Shown here: in pieces, positions 45,890 through 57,439 of the stretch | How the letters are laid out: the number at the start of each line of letters is the position of its first letter | How positions within the stretch are numbered: position 1 is the first letter of the stretch | NCBI RefSeq assembly: GCF_000524195.1 | Contig: NW_020170555.1 | Span: 62,001 to 126,000, forward strand | Reading direction: 5' to 3' | Length of the DNA: 64,000 bases | Source of the DNA: Echinococcus granulosus | Lineage: Eukaryota; Platyhelminthes; Cestoda; Cyclophyllidea; Taeniidae | Position numbers and translations under genes: made by a program | Notes under the pieces: model-generated | Seen by the model: the letters and a program-made list of their open reading frames with translations, nothing else | Told to the model about the DNA's origin: nothing | Databases searched by the model: none

Positions 45890-48070
45890 TTTTACCACTG
45901 TGCGGTTCCGATTAACATGGAAATATTCAGAGTGCCAAATTTAAGGCAATTTGGACAAGAAGATGACTCTATGACTACTACAGCTATAAGAAATAAAGTT
46001 TCTTTGTGAAGACAGTTGTCTTTTCCCATTGCCAGCAGTGACTCGCTAGTTTGCTCCATGAATAACATTAATACATTCAAACTTATTAACAAAATTTTAT
46101 GCAATGTAAGTAGGAAAGAAGGCTTATTTTCACCTTTTTGTTATCTTTTAATTATTATTAGTAAGCGTAGAATGTGTAAACGTTTGAAGTTGCTAGGGTG
46201 ATGGACTCAAGAAGTGGGGGTATAGGAGTGTTCCACCAGGTAGTGGTTGGAAGTCTTATCCAATCGCTTGGTAAAACAAAACCTAAGAATTGTTTTACAA
46301 AATTTAACGTTATCATATTTCCTCAACTGCATTAGGAAGTAAACATAGTGGCTGCTTCATTGCAGATGCTGAAATTGGTCCCAACGATCCAGTCCCTTGA
46401 ACTCAGCTGCCGTAGCCTCAAAAGCTCGACAAGGTGACACAAAAAGGGGTTGTTTTGTGGGTGTTCTTGTGCTCTGAGAGGGTGATATAAGTAACTTTGT
46501 GGGAAAAGGGGATTACTAAGTTGTCTGACGCTTTCCAAATCCTTGACAGGTAAATCCTCGCTGAGCTTTAGATGTCTTCTAAAAATATTGTTTCGAAGAA
46601 CGGGGAATTCTTTCCTATAAAAATCGTTCAGGCAGAAAAGTGGTTCATATTGGGAGGGTAAGTATCGTGTAAAAGGGAAAGATTAAGATTGTTGGGTTTC
46701 GTGAATAAGGAAAGTTAAGTAAAACACCTCTTGCGGCTCCCTCGTCGATAGAGGGACAGGAAAATTCCAACCTTTTTTTGAAGACTTCCGGAGAAAGATG
46801 TACTACATTTCTTCCACCCTCTCCTATCATCTATAAAAATCGGGTTTTTTTTGTAACCAGTCATCCCGCCTATTTTCTGCGCCCACCAGAACAAGTAATT
46901 CATGTGTAAAGCCAAATAACATGTGGGGAAAGTAAACAAACAGAAAAACAAATATTACACGTTTGTCTTTTTGCCTTGTCAACCTGGTTAGATAGCATAA
47001 CTTTGTTTTTGACAAAGGGAAAATTGAGGAAAATATTTTTTTGCCCTTCTTTTCGTTTGCATTTCTTCCTCCTCCTTAACTTCACTTTCATTCATGTTCC
47101 CTTCCAATGGGCACAAAGTATTTAGGGGATTCGAAGGCCATTGCTCATGCGATGTCCGACTTTGACAGCGCCTTCCATCTTCAATGTTTAGACGTAATAG
47201 CTAACCAGTAAAAGTAGACCTTCTGTTCCTCATGTTGGAAGTCACTTATCGCTGCCGCTAAGGCAGCTGTCGGTTTATCCCTAATAGTGCTGAAGGATCG
47301 GTGGACCGTCACCATCAACCATCTTGGATTCATGGTGGAAATCGAAAATAAGGGAGAGATGTGCCATTCTCCCACAGGCTACACGATGGAGTCCATGGTG
47401 GGACGTTTGTAGGTTCATCTGACCTCAAAGAGCTGTTATCAAAGATCCAGCTTTAGTTGATAAAAGGGAGTGACATTTGTTAACAGGCGTTCGCATGACA
47501 TGGTTGGCACCTTAATATCAACAATGAAGAATGACATGACTAAGAGTTAAATAAATGTAGAGCATCGCTTGAAAGGAGATTGTAGCTCTTCTTTGAGACT
47601 TGTTGAGGGGCTTTCAACCAGCTCGTCAGCATGTCATTCGGGTTTTACAGATGTGTGAGATGAAAGTAGTGAACAACCATCTATTGGTAGTTCTTAGGAC
47701 CCATCCTTATGTATTGTGATGCATGCACCAGCAATTGGTCCTGCTTCCACAGCTTTTTATCTCGCCTCTTTTAGGTAGATATGTATTGTATTGTGTTTAA
47801 CTCTATCGAAAAATAAAGCAGGATCATTTTTCCTCTCTTCAATTCACCATGGTAAGAACCGCTGCATCATTCGATGCCATGATTCATCAGCAAAGACCTT
47901 TTTTCTTCTCATCTCTTTATTTTGATAGTTATTTAGGATCAAAATCTACTTTAATAGTTTCTTTTCTGCTTTATCTACACTTGCGTGATCAAATCAGGAA
48001 AGTTACTTCCATTCCGTCTTACATTGGGTCACCTAAATACTACTAAAAACGAGTTGTTGGCGCATGTTTC
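45890..48070 (+). repeat. segmental direct duplication, copy A, second half
   Basis: Collinear with about 61800-64000 at roughly 15.9 kb distance. Anchors: GAAGATGACT.. (45957 and 61859), GTTGTCTGACGCTTTCCAAATC (46519; copy B GCTGTCTGACACTTTCCAAA at 62461), GCA.CA.CAATTGGTCC (47727 and 63278), AAATAAAGCA.GATCATTTTT (47812 and 63757). Homology still runs at the window end. Confidence 0.7.
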
Positions 48071-50300
48071 CCCTAGCATGGATTTTACTGTTTGTCTGTC
48101 CAAACAAATTGTATATCGCCTTAATATTTTCCAACTCTCTTCTTCCTTATTTGTATGCCAAATTAGGGTCAGTGCTATCCGTTTAGGTCCAGTTCAGCCC
48201 AGTCTGCTGTACACCGCTAATCAGGGTGGTCAGGAGTTAGGAAGGTGGCTGGTTGCGGTCAGATTCGCGTGACCATATCTTGTGCCTACGGGCGAAGCTC
48301 CCTACGGAGTTAGCTCGTCAAAGATGGCTAACCGTGTGCCTGCCTTCATGAAGATTCCAGTCAACTCCGTAGTCAGCTCTCGGGAGGCCCATCGCTGGAC
48401 GTCTCATCAATGCAGATATGTACGACCTCTCATTATAACAGTGTACAAGAGAGGGATCCTTCTATGCCAAAAGGCCACGAAACCCCGCAACCGGGGAGAT
48501 CTGGCTTATGCTGGGTGACAAGACAGACAAACAGACAATACAGTTAATCTGAAAAAGATGACAGTCGAGGACGAGGAAACAAGGGTGACATGTATCGGAC
48601 TTCATTGCTCCCTTTCTTCTTCCACAAATCTCTCGGATCCCCCTTTGTGTTGAATGTCCCTGTTTTCTTTGATAAAAGCGAAAGTGGTAAAGGAGTCGTG
48701 GTACCGCCGTGTGTCTAGACGTGTTGCGTGCCACTACTTTCCTTTCCAGTTATCACCTTTAAATGCAGGTACCAGAATCACTGAAAAGAATAGATGTGCA
48801 CATTTTCGGGGCACAACTTCTTCCTTCTTTGTTGGGCTGTGTGCTCGGTAAGGGACGTTAATTGTCTTCCCTTTGAGGTCGATGTATGAGTGCCTTACAG
48901 CCACTGACGAAGGCATCGATGGAGAGGTGAATGTGAGAGGTGGATCTCTTCAAAATTAAATGCTAGTGCCATTCATGCGAAGTGTCCACACTTCGCCTGG
49001 TGTTTCCAAGTTTGCTTAAAAGACAGGAGGTGATTAAGAGAACGAGGGGTAAAGAGGAGAGGTTTTGTTTGGATTTGGTCTCTAAAGTGTCCTGATATTA
49101 TTTTGTCTTCACACAGTAGACTGCCACTTCACCCTCCAACCAGTTAATCAGGTGAAGTGAAGGATTTTTTGAGGCGTTTGCGTTAAAACCTTACCCACGC
49201 CATCACACTAGCTAATGACATATGACAGCCATTTTTCATAAAAGAAAATACTTTTAGTAAAAGTAGTGATCAGCTAAAAAGACAGCAGAACTGTCTGCCT
49301 GCTGTAAAAGTTGTACGTAAATAGGAGGGGTTGATCTTTTAGCTGATGAATTTGTCCTCGCCGGTGACAGACTCACAGTGATGAAGGCACTTAATCTCCC
49401 TTAGTGCCTTCTTAACGTATTTTTGCAGTAGAGAAATGAGTTGTTTTGAGGTTTTAAGGTAGCTTCTTTTGCCTGTTTGCAGTAATTACCAGCCAGTTTT
49501 CACTGCATTCCTTCTAGAGACAAATGGGTCATTGTGCTTTGCCGCAACCACCTTAATGCGGTGTCACGAGAATTGCCGTGACACATTTTTGTAGCGCATA
49601 AATTACGTCCTTCTGCGCACTGTGTCAAGTCCGCAAGAGTCACCGCCCTCCAGCTAAGAGACGACCCTTACAACTGTAAAAAGGCGATGAAAATTTAATG
49701 TTTTAGCTATGTCTGCCCCGGTCATCAGAGGCACACTCAAACAAGAATGGGAAAGTCATGAAAAAGGGGAACAATGTATCGGTCATCCTTTCCAAAATCC
49801 TAAGTAAATACAAAATTGTGGCAATTCCATTACCTCGATCCAATCTGAACGGGAGTGCTACCGTCAAGTGGTGGTACATAGCCTCCCGGAACAGCGAATA
49901 TATTTAACAAGTCCCTCGAATTTGAAAGACAAAGTCACATAACCACAAAAATCAGCCAGCCTCTTTGTTAAAAAAGTCTTTATTAAAGTTCTAGTATTTC
50001 TAACTTGTTTTTTTTAAATCAACAGGCCGATTCGAACCTCTTTCATTTTGCCTTCTCCGCCACGCCCCCGCTACCTTGGAATTTAACCAATAGATCTGCG
50101 TCAAAAAACATTCTATGCAAAAAAATTTATTTTATGAACAAAAGTATACATCAACCTGAATTTAAGCCTAATCTTGTGGCGGTGGATTTAAAGCATTTGG
50201 AAAAGTCCATTTTATAGCAATCCACGATGCCCTTATGACGATGTCAACTGCTTGGTCAGGCGATAGCACATCAACATCCCTACCGTCTGATAGGAATCGA
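48071..50300. other. non-coding interval
   Basis: No supported exon, RNA gene or intact mobile element. Short frames at 48282-48518 and 48462-48734 overlap antisense and have no motif. Confidence 0.45.
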
Positions 50301-50650
50301 GATGGATGCGGGAGGCATACTGGATGGCTGCAGGATGAATTTGGTGTGGATGCATAAAGAATGATCCGAGATGGTTTAGGAAAGGATCTGGATTGGATAG
50401 ATGAGTGGTTACGAGATGGATAGGGGATTGACGGACAGATAAATCGGGTTGGCTACGAGATAAATGCTAAATGGATGCAAAATGGATGCACAAATTGATG
50501 GTGGGATGGATATAATACTGATATGGAATGGGTATAGGATAGACAGGTGGATGGCTATACCGATGTATGGATTGATAGATGGATGTACAAGGGATGGATG
50601 GATACTGGGTTCATATGGAATGGACAGATGAGTGGATGTATGATCTGCAC
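50300..50650. repeat. degenerate GGAT-rich minisatellite
   Basis: Dense but irregular repeats of GGATGGAT, ATGGATG and GATAGATGG over about 350 nt on the + strand. Spacing varies, so it is an old tandem array scrambled by substitutions and indels. The minus-strand open frame across it, rich in IHPS-like words, is a by-product of the repeat. Confidence 0.75.
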
Positions 50651-53609
50651 TGGAATTTGAACCACTAGGCACGGAGAAGTCGATTGGAAATACTTTACTT
50701 AATTAAACAACTTCAAGCATTGCTCCTGTTTTTAGTTGCTTTGCTTTTAAGCCAACTTCCTCACTGGTACCGATTAACTTAAGAGGTTCCCTCGTTATGG
50801 GGCATCATCCAGTGTCAAGCAGCACCAAAATAGCGTATTTCGCTCTTCTTTACTATTCTTCACAAACAAAACGAAACTGCGAATGCGCTTGAATAGCCGA
50901 GATGCACCGGTAACTTTGGGATCAAATACCTCCTGACCTGTGAGAAGGATGGATGACTGGCGTTGATGGTCCACAATTTCTATGTGGTGCGGGACGTAAG
51001 ATACTGACCGTATGCGATGATCCGACGCTCCGGAGAAGGGAAGAGGTGGGCTGCGTACTGATTTGATCTACTATTGAACTGTGTGATATACTAGGTCCCA
51101 AATTCGACCTAGATTTTTCTTTACCGGAAAGCATTACTTGTTTCCGTAGCTTCCTAAATACCTTGAATAAAATGAGTAGGATGGTGGTCGACATTCGTTG
51201 CTACCCAGAAGAAGGCCCTTACGACTTCGCCCATTCCTAATGGTAGAGAAACCCTGCATCTAGAAGCATATAATAAAGACCGACATGCCTGTTGCCCAAT
51301 AAAATAATCCTCCTGATGGAGCAAGAACAGCATACCACCAATTTGACGCACAGGTAGTCCATTTAGGGTATCTTTTACTGATAAGCCACTTGCGAGGTGT
51401 AGTGTCGATGCTCTCCTCCTTCATACGCTTTTAAGAGTTAGTTTTGTTAATGATGTTAGGAAGGGCAAAGAAAATGAGTCAACAAAGGCTTCGTTGAAAT
51501 GGCTTTAGCGCGGCCAAGCAAAGGCGGTAGTTGAGCCACATGACTTTGCCGAGAATGTTTGATTATCCTCCCCATTTTTCTAGGCAAAGTCCCACTTTTA
51601 AGTTATATGTATGTTGAACTGACTTTTGCTTCATTCTCTAGAAAATCCTACGATTGATCAAGCCTGCCTTATTCCAGCATTGTATTATTTAAAAGATGGG
51701 CGATATAAAGTATTGCACAGTTCTGAGTGATCTCTGAAGTGTCCATAAGTTGCAGCAGCCTGGCACAGCGCATACCACGAAGAGGCGGCACATCTAACGG
51801 GATGCTAGCGCACACCGAAAGTCGTTGTGGTGGGCGACGTCGGGGGACTGCTCAAAGGAGACGTCGTTGAATTAGCTTAATTAAGATGCTTGCGTTCCTA
51901 GGTAATGTCTCGCTATTAAGCTGTGAATAAGCTGAAACAGCTTCGCTTTCACTTACTCTAATAGAACATTTATTCAGTGGAACAATTGGTAGTCAGAAAT
52001 GGAGGGAACATAAATTACCAGAAAAAGTAGGCCTTCTTGTACAGGGAATAATTACCTTCCCATCCCAATGGGGTACTTAAATTGAAGGCCTACTAATTAT
52101 ACACAACTAATTATAAACATTTGACAGAAAAAAGGTGTTTTCTTTAGATTCGGGACTGACTTTTGTGCCTTTTGAGCGCATTTTAAGTCCGTAAGCGTGA
52201 TATGAGACCATGATGTCAGAAATTAATTCAGATGAGAGCGTTTGAGACCGCAGAAGGCGGTTTATAAGGTACAGGCGCATTGCGAACATAGGCAAGAGTT
52301 TGTAACCCCTTCGCAAGTGTCGCCTTTAAGGACCTCCTCTCATTGCTTGCAAGTTCAAGCAGCTATTTTACTGTAGTTAAATCATAAGAAAGAAATGCTA
52401 TTTTTGGAGTGAACAAATAACGTGGAAAGTTCATTCTACATAATTTGCTCTCTAGGATGTTTGATTTGGAAGTGGCTGCTAAATTTGTTATCGTTATGAT
52501 AGACCGCATCTGTGGTGACATTCAAGTGGTGACCAACCAATTTGCTCTTCCAGAAAGCTTCTTACAGCATCACAACCGGTTTTTAATTGCAGAGGCATAA
52601 GATTGCACCAAAGCTATACTTATTTGGGAGTTTCATTTGCACTTTGGAGGACATAGCCTGTCTCTAGCCACTCTCTCTTCCCTTCTACCTCATCTACATT
52701 CCCAACTGTCAAATCAACAGTGCATGCAATTATTTGATTGTCTGCCGTCAAAAAAGTTGGTTATCACTTGAAGAATGAGGAATGCGAAGGATGTGGAAAA
52801 GAGGATGAGGGTGAGGTTGGATCCATATCTCCGCCCCGCTCGTCACAAATGTGTGACGTAAGAGAAGGGCATTATTTCAACCAATTACTAGTCCTGTCTG
52901 CGTTTTCAAGAACAGACGGTATGACGGAGTGGATTGTGTCGAGGTGTTTCGGGTGGCTAGATCTTAGCAGTAAGCTTTTGGCCTCCAACAAATTTTCCGT
53001 CTTATCGACACTAGCGTCAAATTTTTCTGATAGTTGACCTTCACGCCACTCATACTGTCTGGTTCCCGTCTGATCAAACCATATCGGTAGAGCCAGTTGA
53101 ACTCTAAACCGGGCAACCACTTTTCCTTCCCTCATATAATGGACGAATTTGCAGAAGAAGCCTAATGTGAACTTCAGCCGTTGACTTGAGAACAAAATTT
53201 ATTTATCAATTCATGAATCTTGCGTGACGGTGTTCATTTTACCCTGCCGCTTAGCTTAGGGAGAGACAAGGTTCAATGGACCCTTTTTCTTGTATAAAAA
53301 ACACTTTTTTTGATTTTCTGCACGCATTTTTAGAACTATGAACGATTTAGGGATCAGAGTAACTTGCAAGATTTAGGCAAAGGGGGTTAATAATGTTGTG
53401 TGATCCACATTCATCACTGTCAGTGAGCCACCTCTCTACTGGATAATGTCATGCGAAGACACAAAGAAGTGGCTGCATGAAGTAGGAGGATAATCGACTG
53501 TGTCCACCTTACTGATGCCGTGTGTCAACTACCAAGGTCTTATTTCTCCTAATCGGTTGTCGGCAAGTTAACAGATCGGAGATTAGCGTACAAGACACAC
53601 ACGAATAGT
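50651..53609. other. non-coding interval with one candidate exon
   Basis: Mostly featureless. The minus frame at 51194-50922 after an acceptor-like TTCTTCTGGGTAG has a hydrophobic start (TILLILFKVFRKLRKQVM) and a Ser-rich tail, like the cytoplasmic end of a membrane protein. A weak donor (CACAG|GTCAGG) ends it. Other frames at 52738-53195 overlap on both strands and are not supported. Confidence 0.3.
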
Positions 53610-53709
53610 NNNNNNNNNNNNNNNNNNNNNNNNNNNNNNNNNNNNNNNNNNNNNNNNNNNNNNNNNNNNNNNNNNNNNNNNNNNNNNNNNNNNNNNNNNN
53701 NNNNNNNNN
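53610..53709. other. assembly gap (100 N)
   Basis: Second run of exactly 100 N, a placeholder for unknown sequence. Confidence 0.99.
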
Positions 53710-56700
53710 GAGGCGTAGGTTTCCAGCATCACATGTGCGCGACTTGTGTGCTACATCGGATCATAACAACAGTAGATTAGTCAAGCCGTGTTGCATCCAC
53801 ACATCATTTGACTGCAGATGGATAAAAGAGTCGCCCTCCTAGTCGAATAATTTGATTGAGAGCCCATCGTATGTGGATTCTGATGGTCAACTCTCCCACG
53901 CCATAATTATATGGTGATGTGGTTCAGCATCATTATGTTCATTGCGGTTAAGATTAGAAGGGGACTTCCCAGAGGGTGTCAAAACCTCTGGAGACATTAA
54001 AATACGCTCAGTGTCAACACCACGGGAGGCAATCAACCATCACAGAGGCTGAGATGGCTTTCTTGGTGGAGGATGCCACGAGTTTACTTAGGGTACATTC
54101 CTGATACGACTAACCGAGCAAGCTTACAATGAGGCAGTCCGTTTGCAGTGAAATGCGTCACATGCCTGTGCTTCAAACTGACTGAAAACGCGTGTCACAT
54201 ATTTGTGACGTGAAATCCAATTAATAGGCTTCAAAGTCTATGCCAAAAGGTTACCTCCAACAGATCAGTTTTAATCTCCAAATCACATGCCAGCGCTTCC
54301 ACTTAAACTCTCTACTATTAAAGCTGCCCTGTGTGTAGCTTACTGTGAGGAGTAGAGTTACTCGCTCCTGTCTTTAGACCTTCCACCTCCACCATCCGCA
54401 TTTCGGATATGCAAAGCATTTGTCATTTTTCTGACAGCAGACGGTCACATAGTCCCACAGGAGGTGGCAAAGGCTGGAATTTCCTCTTTTCTGAACCTAC
54501 CTGTTTCCCTTTTCTGACTAAGTGCCCAAAAGTAGTGACTGGGGTGTTTGATTTGCACTGTTTTTCTAATAAATCCAACTTTTGTAATGACACAGCCATT
54601 AAATTCCAAGGTAACCTCATAAAACCACCCCCTTGAACCCAACCTTCCAGTACCATTCTGTTACCACTGTCGAGTTGCTTGAATGATAACCTGGGGTCAG
54701 TTTGAAGCTGGTTACGTAGAGGAGTAGTCAGATGAAATGATAGAAAGCTAACCAATGGAATCCTCGCTCCTTACTTTAGGTCAGTCAGTCGGGAGGCAAC
54801 TTAAAGGGCAGAAGTGCCTGACGGCTTAATCTCTTCATTCTTTTTGATTCACTTCTTGCCAGGCACAAAGTATTTACTCAGTTCATTCCTGATTAGTGGG
54901 TTCCACTACTGCCGTCCCCATCCATGTTTAAGCAGAGGTCTCTCCCCTCTTGGAAAACACTTCCTAGAGTCGGGAAACTCCACTCACATTCAATTAATTC
55001 AAACTAAGAAGAAACTGGTAAAGAGTGCGATCATGAATACCGTACCTATCAACAGATTGACGTGACTCCTTGCGCGGATGCAACGGGTCCCTGCCAGTTG
55101 CAACGAGCCCTCACCTCGGCGGGGTGGGCAGAAAACCTCACGAACTTCTTTTCTGTTGCCTAAGAGTTGTCATTTTTTTGTCTTGTGGATATCGTCCCAA
55201 AATTAAAAAGAAATAATTATCTTTACATAATTTTTGAAAACATATTCCATGAGAATAACCGAAACTTTCTCGAATGACTTACATTCTTTTGGTAATATTG
55301 GAAGAAGGCACTTCCACAGTTCTCTTCTCTTCTACCTTCGGTTAAAGGAAGACATCCAGTAGTGTGGTGGTGATGTAATAGTCTACAAATGATCCGGAGC
55401 TTTAGGGGGAGGGGAGGGGAAATTGGAATTTGTCCCCTCCTCATCTTTCTTCACCTTCTCCTCTTCATCCTCCATCGCTCCCCGACGGGGACTAATGGCG
55501 TTTCGCGAAACACAAGATTGATTAGATTTGCCTACTTGCCACCCACACAGGGCGCATTCAAACAAGAATGCGGTACATTACTTTTAAACTATGAACAGAT
55601 GTTTTGGAAAAACTGTCAGCTAACCCCAAGATGGCCTTTACCATTTTGAATTAAGTGATTGGATAATTACGACACCTCTTTGCCAAAAAGAGAAGATAAA
55701 ACGTCAAAACTGCTTTTTAAATAATTTTTGAATTGCTGATAAGCTCAGAATTTCTGTCATATATGGTAGAATTATAACTTATTATTTTTAAAGAGAATTT
55801 GTCTTTCGTTGGGCACATTATTTCAGGCAACTTATGCTATGCATAAAATTAATGGTGGCAGTCACCCTTCCGTTCTATGCACTTGAGGAGAAAAGGTGGT
55901 TATTATGTCAGGGTCCTGGCAGAAAAGTCGACTAGCAAGCTTTTCAACAGAACTCTATTATAAGTTAGGTGACTTAGGGCGTGTTTTACCTCTCTTTTAC
56001 CTTTAATAATGAAATAATTTGTGGTTGCAATATGGCTTGATGCATCCACAGTTATCATGAATTGAAGTATGCCTGTCACATGCATGTGACACTGGTGGCC
56101 AACGCCTTACTTTATGTTCTGGTGCTTTATGCACGCAAATCGCAAATTCTTTTGCTTCCTAGTGAATACTTAGGGAAAATGAAGATGTTAGCAACAGACA
56201 TATCCTCTTCCTCCTCCTCCTCCCGCTTCGTGCCACCACTAATTTGTGGCGTCACATGCCATGCCCGACTAGAGGTGATTTACTGACAAGGCTAATGCTA
56301 AAATCACGTGGTAGTGGCAACAGCTGCCTGGTGCGTTCTGTGTAGATCCGTGAAGAAGTGAAACGCCTTCGAGTGGAACTATCAGCCCCTTGCCCCTTGC
56401 CTCTTACTTTACTCTGCCTCTTTCGCATCAGTGATTGGAGAATGTGACTAGTCATTCTATGACAGAATAAATCTTCGGGGCTACCAGTCAGTTAAAGAGT
56501 TTTCTTTGACATTTAAAATGCATATAAGGCGAAATTCATTGAGACCTCAAATAATCCAAGCAGAGATACGATACATGTCACCCAGCATTGTAACTCGACT
56601 CCGTCATACCCTTCAGCGTAGTTGTCATGCTACTTTGTCTCTTTCATCTAATATAGGAGATTTGAAGAATTTTGAATGTGGAAGGATGTTCATCCTCCTC

Positions 56701-57439
56701 CTCAAGTGACCCTCATTATGCTTTTCATTACCTACCGAGTTGGATTAAGACAAAAATATCGCTCAAAAGAGCAAAGCCTCCTTTAGATTTTGGCAGCACA
56801 ATGGCTTTTTAAAAAAAATGTCCCTTAGCTTACCTAAAACAAATGGCAGGAGAGGGAATAAAGCTGAAATTTGTTTTCCCGTATTTTTATGTCTCCAGAA
56901 TACCTCCACATCCTGTGAAGCAAAAAAGGAGCGGTTGAGTCAAAACTCCTGCTAGCGGAAGGCGAGGGTGACACTCAAGTTTGAGGAAAAATAAGGGGGG
57001 AAACATTTTTTTCTCGTTTTTCGCGTTAATGTGACAGACAAATATATACCTTATTCAGATTAAACTATGAGGTTAAAAAAATACCATGTTAAGTGGCCGT
57101 TTTTGTCCCTTTTTCGCACCGCAGTGTTCACAAGTCGTCATGGTGACTAGCAGAAAGTAACCAGTCCAATTGGATCTGGGAATTCGGGTGAGCTGGAAGA
57201 GAATTAGGTTGGAAGGAACTTCTTTATCAGACCCATTGAGGCGTGGTTCGACCAGTGAAGATTGAGTTCCCCTCTTGTCACAAAAAACTAAAACCGATCG
57301 GCTATAAAAATCTATTTTGACGTTCATAATTATCGCTCAAGTGGGGGCCTCCACGACTGACAAATGACCGAGTGATCTTCGAGCCCCTCACCTGCGACTG
57401 GACACGCTGGTGTCCACAGGTGCGGCGGCGTAACAGCGA
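53710..57439. other. non-coding interval
   Basis: No gene supported. An AGGTCAGTCAGTC motif at 54779 also occurs in both duplication copies (40200 and 59805), so a further decayed relative may lie here, but flanking similarity is too weak to call. The frame at 54423-54755 (-) is motif-free. Confidence 0.4.

Larger units (their letters stand above)
41421..45890. repeat. part of copy A missing from copy B, with internal repeats
   Basis: Copy B has only about 0.7-1 kb where this 4.5 kb lies, so one copy gained or lost several kb. The segment carries its own repeats: 41960-42240 resembles 46840-47120 (AAGTAATTCATG, CATTCAT.ATGTTCCC), and an inverted pair lies at about 42900-43150 and 43840-44080. 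Confidence 0.55.
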
